Part shown: one piece after another, positions 56,735-64,000 of the stretch | Numbering within the stretch: position 1 is the first letter of the stretch | Layout: each line of letters starts with the position of its first letter | Assembly: GCA_900095095.1 (NCBI GenBank) | Contig: FMBT01000302.1 | Span: 434,001-498,000, forward strand | From: Fragilariopsis cylindrus CCMP1102 | Taxonomy: Eukaryota; Bacillariophyta; Bacillariophyceae; Bacillariales; Bacillariaceae | Direction: 5' to 3' | DNA length: 64,000 nucleotides | Translations under genes and position numbers: made by a program | The notes under the pieces: model-generated | The model's database searches: none | What the model saw: only the letters and a program-made list of their open reading frames with translations | What the model was told of the DNA's origin: nothing

Positions 56735-57261
56735 CAATTTATCGAAATATATATGGAGAGGTAGGGCGGTCATTGGGGACAACGAATACAAAACATACAG
56801 TGTACGCATAATATATGTACAAAGCAAATGAGAAAATTTTGCAAATAAGTGGGACGGGAATAAAATATATAAATAAATCAAGCCAAAAGTAAAAGAAAAA
56901 TTACAGGGGATAGCCACCACTTTTTGCTCATGACATTACTTCTGATGGGAACGAATGAATCAATCAATCAGAGACATATTAAATTGCACAGTAGCGAAAT
57001 AAAATAAAGTAAAACAATCATATTATATCAACTAACAAAACAACACATACATTGGAATCTACTACAAAAACTGTAATAAGCTGTTGCATCTTTATAGAAA
57101 TTGGTACAAAACAAAAGCTTCTCGTGGCATAGGAGCCATAATTATTTGAACTGATCTATTTTTCATCAAAGGTTTTAGTATAAAAATCGTAATCTATATA
57201 ATATATGCAAGAGAATTCGATGCATTCATTCATTCAGTTTAAAGGTAAAACAAAAGTCAAC
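56735..57261. other. Intergenic region between convergent genes
   Basis: AT-rich 3' flanks. No gene or notable repeat. Confidence 0.4.
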
Positions 57262-59415
57262 TTAGGCCTTGATCAATTTCTTCATCTTTTTTCTTGCCAG
57301 TGGTCCAACTTTTAGATAATGCCCCACTACCCCAATTTGTTGGACGACACTTGATATCAATATGGACCACATGATTCCATCGAGACGTTGTCCCAACGGC
57401 GTGAACATTAGACAACCAATCATACTCAAGATGTATCCCGTCGTAACAAGCGCTAAGTCTTTATATGCCCCAACTCCCATCATGACCCCTTCTCCAGCCA
57501 GGACGGGACCATTCACGACATGGATCAAGGCTGCGATCAATGATGGTATTTTAACAGCCTCTTGAACTTCAGGAAGAGTCGAAAATAGTGGTACCAATAC
57601 CGGTAAGAGTACCACTTGTCCAATTCCCAACATTAATCCGACAAGGGTGGACCAACCAAATAAACGGTCAGCGCACTCTCGGGCTTTATCATCTGCAATT
57701 ACTGCAGCTTGGTTGGTCTCGTCGTCGTCATCATCATCATCACTAGTAGTACCACTAATTGTACTCTTTTTGGCAGCTCCTCGGAAAGATGGAACTAATG
57801 CCGCTGCAGCATTTTGCATCCCCACCAAGGCAATAATTCCAACCGAATAAATCTGCATAGTAATACCGTACGCGGCACCACTCACACCGGATGGGTCTAA
57901 TAGTTGCGCTCGACGAGTCGCCACTAAAAAACCTACATTCAGAGCTAAATATCTCAAAAATAGTGCAGCACCACCCGAAAGAAGTGGAAGCAACGACTTC
58001 AATGGTGGGGGTTTCAACAACATACTCCAGGTAGCTAATTTGCGTCGCAACAGTAAGTGGATGTATGTCATTCCACCCAATGTTTCCGAAACGGCCGTAG
58101 CAATAGCAGCACCGACAAAGCCGAATCCTTTCGTACCACCCGAGGATACTAATCCCTTTGTTCCAAACATTAACAGTGGATCAAGAATTAAATTTACACC
58201 ATTGGTCATCAAACTAACCTTAAGAGGTGTGACAGTATTTAATAGACCACGGTAACTAGCACTTCCAGTTGCTGCAATCAAACTAGGAACCATCCCAAGT
58301 GCTCTCCATCGTAGATACGGTGCAGCGTATTTGAGGACCGGTGAATCAGCTGGTAATAACAATGCTGTTAATATTTGTCGTGGAAACAAGGTCAACGTTA
58401 ATGTTCCCATCATTCCTAATATGTTACATAAAAATAAGGATTCACAGACACGTTTTCTGGCCAATTCTTGATCCCCGGACGACACGGCCTCCGCCACTAA
58501 TGGTGCTGTCATATTCGGTAAGAAGGCAATTAAGAAAAATAAGGTAAAACAGGCTTGATTGGCAGCCGATTGTGCTGCTAATGCTACTGCTAATCCTAAT
58601 CGGCCCACCCAAAATGTATCCACCGCATTCACTAATGGAACCACCATTAAATTCATGACGGTCGGTACAGCTGTTTTCAATATAATTTCTTTTTATTATT
58701 TTTGTTGTTGTTTGTTTGTTTGTTTTTCAAGTCGAATGAAATTCGAAAAAGAGAGAAAGGTAAGGTGTGAGTGAGTATCAATCAATTGCATTTCAACATT
58801 TTAACAGACGGAAAAAACAAAACAGAACAAAAAAACACAAAAATTAAATTTGTGTCAAAGGAAAATAAATAACATACCGTCGAGTGGATCCTTTTTAAAG
58901 GGAAGTGCTTGTTTGAAACGTTTGAATTTTGATGATGATGTCTTGTTATCATTATCATTATTACTAATGTTTGTATTCAATTCATTAAATAAATCTTCTG
59001 ATGGAGATGCCGACGATGCAGTAGTCGTGGAAGAAGATAATAATGCCGAACAAGAGTAATGGGATGACGAGGACCAGTAGTTTTGTTCTGCTCCTCTTCG
59101 TTGTTCTTTTGGATTGACAATAATGGCTGCTACACCACCACAATTTCGGGGATGGTGGTGATGTTTGTGATTATTATTATGCAAATGATGATGAGGATGA
59201 TGCGAAGAAGGGAAAGAAACCAACGAGTACGAATGTACCACCCATAACGCATTATTTGTTGTTGCCAAAACAGCAGCAGCAGCTATTAGTAGCAACATCC
59301 GTAATAACGGCAACGACGATGATTGTCTTCCATGGGATGACATATAACAATAACGGGATGCCTTCATCGTCGTCGTCGTCCTTTGCTTCGTTGTACAAGT
59401 AGTAGTGGTCGTCAT
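57262..59415 (-). CDS. MATE-family transporter with N-terminal leader, two exons
   Basis: Exons 58878-59415 and 57262-58688 with a 189-bp GT-AG intron (58689-58877) give 654 residues. After the leader, KTAVPTVMNLMVVPLVNAVD and TFWVGRLG begin the first MATE half; FPRQILTALLLPADSPVLKY and GLLNTVTPLKVS follow; the second half has GVSGAAYGITMQIYSVGIIA and VMMGVGAYKDLALVTTGYI. Twelve helices are expected. MATE proteins exchange H+ or Na+ for organic solutes. The exon 1 leader has a hydrophobic segment (LRMLLLIAAAAVLATTNNAL), then SYSLVSF and a His/Asn/Ser-rich linker, so the transporter may sit in the plastid or endomembranes; the ASAFAP-like Phe is not clear. A second Met (residue 17) could be the start. 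Confidence 0.8.
58689..58877 (-). other. Intron of the MATE gene
   Basis: Donor GTATGT after CTCGACG and acceptor AAAAAG before AAATTATATTG, giving DPLD-EIILKTAVPTVMN with a split codon. Confidence 0.7.
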
Positions 59416-60358
59416 TATTATTTTCCTCCGTTGTTGTTGTTTGCTTTATCTATCGTCGTATTAACTATGCTATCTTATATTATAAATGCACCGTTAAGCA
59501 AAAGACGACTTTACTTTCGAATACAGTAGCTACTGTACGATCTGCTGTACAGTATATTTACCGACTGAAATGAGGATATGCCGCCTTCACACGTCTAGTT
59601 CTTCTCTGCGATGACGTTGTGTATTGATTGGTACCCTTCAATTGCCGTATATCGACTCTCCTGAGACTCGTCGACTCGTGCCGCGAATCGCAGTCGTCAG
59701 TCGGAAGAATGAAAATGAAGAATGGGTGGAAGGACGAAAAGAAAAGGAGAACAAAGTACTGTACCAGTGATCGATGTGTGTATTTATATTTTGAAGCCTT
59801 TTCCATCTAAATATACACCGTTAATTCAACGAAGTGGCGGCTGACCGATGATGACGATGCATGAAATGGGAGGGGTTTGGATTTTGATGCCCATTATTGT
59901 TTAAAGAAGCATTCTTTGTTTGAAGATTTGACTCATCATTGATACGTACTTGGTATGCACGACTGACAGAATGAAATATCAAAATGCCTGGTCCTGCCGC
60001 CGCCCTTGCTGCAACAAGAAATAAAATAATCATAATACCGTGCCGGTAAGTAAGCTACAATTATGTCATACAGTACAGTATCAATCGGTAAAAAATAATG
60101 AGTAGAGTGGCTTTTTAAGTAGACTACTAGAGACGAGTCAGTCAAAGTGCTATGAGGAAGTGTAACATGAAAAAAGAAGGCTGTCCCTACTTGAATAGAG
60201 TAGAATATTATTGCTCGTATCGTTAGTAACATTCTTTTCTGAAATCTATTCTATTTTTATTCGATAGTTAGTTAGTTAGTTAGTTAGTTAATACTTCAAC
60301 TAGATTGTAGATCAATGCATCGAATTGAATTGAACCAATCCTTTTATTTTTATTTGTA
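59416..60358. other. Intergenic region
   Basis: A (GTTA)n run is at about 60267-60291. No gene supported. Confidence 0.5.
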
Positions 60359-62071
60359 TTATGCTCTCCATTTGATCAATACGATATCGTCTGGTTCTAT
60401 AGTATACTCTTTACCTTCTGTCCGTACGCATCCTGCTTCTTTCGCTTTCATTAAGGTATCAAATTGGAGCAGGTCTTTTGCTTTTATTACCTCCGCACGG
60501 ATAAAACCTTTCTGTAAATCACCATGGATTCTTCCCGCTAAACCATATGCAGTCAATGATGACCGTGATGATTGGGATGCATTACCACCACCACCACCAC
60601 CACCACTATCACCATCCCCGCTATCATCGTCAGAAGAAGAAGAAGAAAATAGATAGGCTTTCGTGGTTTGAGAACGTTCTGGTGAAACACCCGGTCCAGT
60701 AAAACATAAAGAAAGTGACAACAGTCGACAGACCATACTCGGTAGGACGTTGTAACTCAACAGATGCTGATAATTATCGTTTTTTTTCATTGATACTACT
60801 ACAGAGGATGATTGATCATCTGTTCTATCATTGTTGTCATCCTTCGTTGCATCGTCATCTGTCTCTGACGTTGTCGTTGTCGTCATTCCCATTAGTTCCT
60901 CTAGATAGTCACCTTGTTCTTTCGATCCTCCCAAAGATAACAAGTCTTCTTCTAATTTAGCACTGACCAAAATACATTCCTCTCCTCTTGTTGATGATCT
61001 CCCCTTACTACTACTACTACTACTACTACTAAAATTGTTGTTATTAGTTTTATTGTGGTCACGAATTTTTGGCATATAGTCCGTTTGAATTTTTGTCATA
61101 ACTTGTTCACGATTTGCTGTATAATCCAATTCATCCACATTGAAGGCATAGACGATGGGTTTTAATGTTAAGAGGCCCATCGACTTAATAGCAAATTTCT
61201 CATCGTACGATAATCCTACATATCGTGCTGGTATCGATTGCAATAATCCATCTTGTACTTTCTTCAACACAATTTTTTCGAATGCAGTGTCCTCCTTGAT
61301 ACGATCGAGTCGTCGTTCGACATGAGATAAGTCCGCTAATAATAATTCGGTATCAACAATTTCAGCATCAAACACAGGATCTACAAAGATAGTATCATCC
61401 TCACTTTTTTCATCGATACTGTTATTATTATGATCGTCGTCGTTGAGGACTACTGTTTCGTGACTGTGACGTAGTATCTCCGGATCGGGAAAATATCGTA
61501 ATACGTGTACTACCACATCACATTCACGAATCGCTGCCAGGAATTGATTACCCAGTCCTTCACCTCGACTTGCTCCTTTGACCAGACCGGCCACATCGAT
61601 TAATTCCATCCGTGCTGGTCGAATGACACCAACACAATCATCATCGCTATCGGCGGCGACGAATGTTTTGGATAATTCTTTCAAGTAGGGATCAGGTACA
61701 GCAATTGGTGCTTTATTAGGTTCGATGGTACAAAAAGGAAAATTGGCCGCACGAGCTAACTCGGCCGTCCTGGCCACTGCATTAAACAGGGTCGATTTTC
61801 CCACATTGGGCAATCCAATTAATCCAACTCGAGGAGTTGCCATATGTAATACCGTCGGTCGTCGTTTCGTAGTAATAGTAGTAGTGATGTGGTGTATAGA
61901 TAAATGAGAAAAGGCATCGCATATTGGGATTACTCGAACATTACAATTATTTTCAAGTATTGATGATGTAGTAATAATAATAAAAATAGTAATAAGAGTA
62001 GCGACATTGATAAAACTAGAAACAACATGGAACAGGGAACGCCTTTTTCGTCGGATCAAAAGCACCATCAT
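60359..62071 (-). CDS. YchF/OLA1-type GTPase with plastid-targeting leader
   Basis: Intact 570-codon frame. Residues 15-40 are a hydrophobic signal (FINVATLITIFIIITTSSIL), and residues 51-54 are CDAF, an ASAFAP-like cleavage site with the required Phe, pointing to import into the secondary plastid. The GTPase starts near residue 80: GLIGLPNVGKST (G1), FPFCTIEPN (G2), DVAGLVKGASRGEGLGNQF (G3) and FNVDELD (the altered G4 that lets YchF use ATP). The TGS domain at the end has TGPGVSPERSQTTKAYL, HGDLQKGFIRAEVIKAKDLL and REGKE-like RTEGKEYTIEPDDI. YchF binds ribosomes and influences translation and stress response. Inserted Asn/Asp/Ser loops interrupt the G domain and TGS linker. Confidence 0.9.
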   Translation of the reverse strand: MMVLLIRRKRRSLFHVVSSFINVATLITIFIIITTSSILENNCNVRVIPICDAFSHLSIHHITTTITTKRRPTVLHMATPRVGLIGLPNVGKSTLFNAVARTAELARAANFPFCTIEPNKAPIAVPDPYLKELSKTFVAADSDDDCVGVIRPARMELIDVAGLVKGASRGEGLGNQFLAAIRECDVVVHVLRYFPDPEILRHSHETVVLNDDDHNNNSIDEKSEDDTIFVDPVFDAEIVDTELLLADLSHVERRLDRIKEDTAFEKIVLKKVQDGLLQSIPARYVGLSYDEKFAIKSMGLLTLKPIVYAFNVDELDYTANREQVMTKIQTDYMPKIRDHNKTNNNNFSSSSSSSSKGRSSTRGEECILVSAKLEEDLLSLGGSKEQGDYLEELMGMTTTTTSETDDDATKDDNNDRTDDQSSSVVVSMKKNDNYQHLLSYNVLPSMVCRLLSLSLCFTGPGVSPERSQTTKAYLFSSSSSDDDSGDGDSGGGGGGGNASQSSRSSLTAYGLAGRIHGDLQKGFIRAEVIKAKDLLQFDTLMKAKEAGCVRTEGKEYTIEPDDIVLIKWRA

Positions 62072-62430
62072 ATTATATTAAAATGTCAATCGTCTTAGAA
62101 TAGACACTACTGTATCAAGTAAGTCACTTGATAAGAAGCTTCGTCAACAACAACCCATCAACCATGCATCAATGCATCAACAACATATTATGATTGTCGA
62201 GAAATACTGTTATTGACGTACGAGCGAGAAGTATCCACGTTTGGAAAGTTTTGAAATTCCGCGAAAATGACGAAAATCAACATTATTGATTACCGTTTTC
62301 TTTCTTTCTAGAAATTATCAGAGGACAACAACACTACTTCAAGTAGCATTATAAAAAGCAATGCATTGTAAGGTAAAGACTGGAAGACTACTATAAGCAG
62401 TGGGATATATAAGTCAAGTAATATAATAAT
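62072..62430. other. Divergent promoter interval
   Basis: 359 bp between YchF (leftward) and the XPG gene (rightward). No gene; TATAAAAAG near 62349 could serve as a TATA-like element for XPG. Confidence 0.35.
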
Positions 62431-64000
62431 ATGGGTGTCAAAGGATTATGGCAACTGTTAATGCCCGTGGGTCGTCGTATATCAATTGAAACCTTAGAAG
62501 GACAAATATTAGCCATTGATGCCTCTATTTGGTTAACACAATTCTTAACGGTAGCAGCTGCCAAACGTGAAAGAGATCTACTGGAGGAACACTACGGTGG
62601 TGGCAATAATAATGATGGAGGTGGTGACAACAGAAATAACAGAAATAGAAATAATAATCAAAAGCGTATTCGTATGATTATCTGGTCGGGTTTTTACGAC
62701 GGTTGTGCAAACTACGATATCAAGGTGTACGACCGGTGATTGTGTTTGATGGTGCCACACCAGAAATTAAAATGCGTGAAATCAGAGAAAGAAATAAACG
62801 TCGGAAACGTAAATTAGGTGATGGCAGTTTTTATTTGGGGGGTAGCAGTAATGGTGCTGGTGGACAAGATGAAGGAGAAGAGGAAGAAGTGTTAGAAGCG
62901 ACCCGTCGTACTGCGAAACGTATATTGGCAAAACAACTTCGGGAAGGTACATTGATCACCAAGAATAAGAAGAATAAGAAAATGAAACTAAATAATGTTG
63001 CCAACCGAGGCGAATATCAGCAACAATGTCGATAAAAATATTGATGGTGGTGGTGGTGCTGCTTCGTTTGCTCCTGGATTTTACGATCCAAATGCTATCC
63101 GAATAGAACAACAGCAACAACAGAAGCAGCAACAGCAGCGGCAGCAGGACGTCAATGGAATCGCAAATGACAATGTTTTGAAAAAATAACCATGATGATG
63201 ATGAATGATGATGAGATAATCTATTACAAGACGATTATAACGCAGATGCATTTAAACAAGAGGGAAACGATTGGGATAATGCAATTGTCATCCACGAAGA
63301 CGAGGATGATGATGAAGAAGAAGAAGAGAAGACGATGATAAATCTATACAGAATAGCAACAACAACAACAATAATAATTCAAAGAAGAGACTCGGAGAAA
63401 AAAATCAAAAGCAAAGTCGGCAGCATCCTATTATGATGCATCTTCTTATTCTATTACTGATACCTTCCATGCTGGTGATGGGACCGAATTTGAAGTGGAG
63501 ACTGTTTCTAATTTACCAGAAACGAGACGCAAGGATGTCATTGAAGATGCAATGAAACAACGTCGATTAGCCTCACGACGTGAATTTATGAAGTGGCCTC
63601 TAATCCGGATGGATTATCTGATTGTCAATTACGTAATTTTTTAAAATCCACACGGTTGAATCGTGATATTAAACAAATGGCACAACAGGCGGCATCAAAG
63701 CGGAACAAGAGGCGGCTGCTGCGGAAGCTGCTAACAATAATGAAATTATAATTCAGGGGGACGGAATAAATTATATTTGAAAAAGATAAGGATGTATCAC
63801 TGCCAATAATAATAAAAGTAACAACCAAAAGAAAAGCAGCATCCATAGTAAGAAACAAAAAGGGAGAGGGATGACGGCGTCGATGATGCGGATGTTTCAT
63901 CACAAGCCACAACAACAACAACAACAACAACCAACAAAACGTTATAGCAATGAAAAAGCATTAGCGATGATCATGACGATTTTCGTAAAACGACCAATAA
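62431..64000 (+). CDS. XPG/Rad2-family nuclease, 5' part (partial, several frame breaks)
   Basis: The N-terminus [20 protein letters not shown] and [13 protein letters not shown] is the Rad2/XPG N-domain. After an Asn/Gly-rich insert the chain continues in a second frame: [20 protein letters not shown] and [20 protein letters not shown]; then [63 protein letters not shown], and [19 protein letters not shown]. This order is that of XPG/ERCC5, the structure-specific 3' endonuclease of nucleotide-excision repair; the catalytic I-domain lies beyond the window. A T5 run near 62691 needs one more base; another change is near 63585 (AAGTGG for AAGGTGG), plus two near 63000 and 63200. No second copy is visible. 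Confidence 0.75.

Noticed and set aside
1-64000. tRNA or rRNA genes
   Set aside because: I scanned for T-loop-like GTTCRANYC with matching stems and did not find a convincing cloverleaf, nor any rRNA-like sequence. A covariance-model scan would decide.

Overview
The window looks like nuclear DNA from a diatom, probably a raphid pennate related to Fragilariopsis or Pseudo-nitzschia. The evidence is: short GT-AG introns (about 100-235 bp) in otherwise intact genes; Asn/Ser/Thr/Asp-rich linkers built on AAC/GAT repeats; an F-box protein and a TPR-like protein of types I associate with diatoms; a hydrophobic leader followed by an ASAFAP-like Cys-Asp-Ala/Phe plastid signal on a YchF GTPase; and a fragment of a CoDi-like Ty1/copia element. 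The taxon is an inference from sequence style, not a search result.

Layout. 1-2.6 kb: the tail of an acidic protein and an F-box protein. 3.2-10.3 kb: a mobile-element zone with a decayed pogo/DDE-type transposase, a 2.5 kb terminal-inverted-repeat element carrying a 190-bp satellite, and a clean 412-bp MITE. 10.4-19.3 kb: a low-complexity nuclear-type protein, an ankyrin-like protein, a three-exon FGGY (xylulokinase-like) sugar kinase and a broken TPR-like gene. 19.4-22.1 kb: mostly non-coding minisatellites. 22.1-29.7 kb: Trm10 tRNA m1G9 methyltransferase, an Msp1/ATAD1 membrane AAA ATPase, a conserved secreted-type protein and an MFS transporter. 29.9-30.5 kb: copia fossil. 31-41.7 kb: ABC1/UbiB kinase, DUF1349 protein, alpha/beta hydrolase, FAD monooxygenase-like protein and a MATH-BTB-SAP protein. 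43.5-45.5 kb: a second copy of the 190-bp-satellite element in the opposite orientation. 45.8-55 kb: a small Tyr-rich protein, a Tudor-like chromatin protein, a KDM2/7-like JmjC demethylase, a coiled-coil membrane protein and a GTPBP1-like GTPase. 55.6-64 kb: a secretory-leader protein, a MATE transporter, plastid-type YchF and the start of an XPG/Rad2 nuclease.

The genes are independent eukaryotic units on both strands, not an operon. Loose themes are chromatin and DNA repair (JmjC, Tudor-like, XPG), RNA and translation (Trm10, GTPBP1-like, YchF), membrane and organelle maintenance (Msp1, ABC1 kinase, MATE, MFS) and carbohydrate use (FGGY kinase, DUF1349).

About eight otherwise recognisable host genes are cut by single-base frame changes, several at homopolymers, while eleven or so neighbours are perfectly open. 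This is either long-read indel error or patchy gene decay, and it affects every gene model from about 46.7 to 55 kb and after 62.4 kb. I did not find a convincing new multi-gene system. The most unusual structure is the two-copy terminal-inverted-repeat element with an internal 190-bp satellite and a related MITE.
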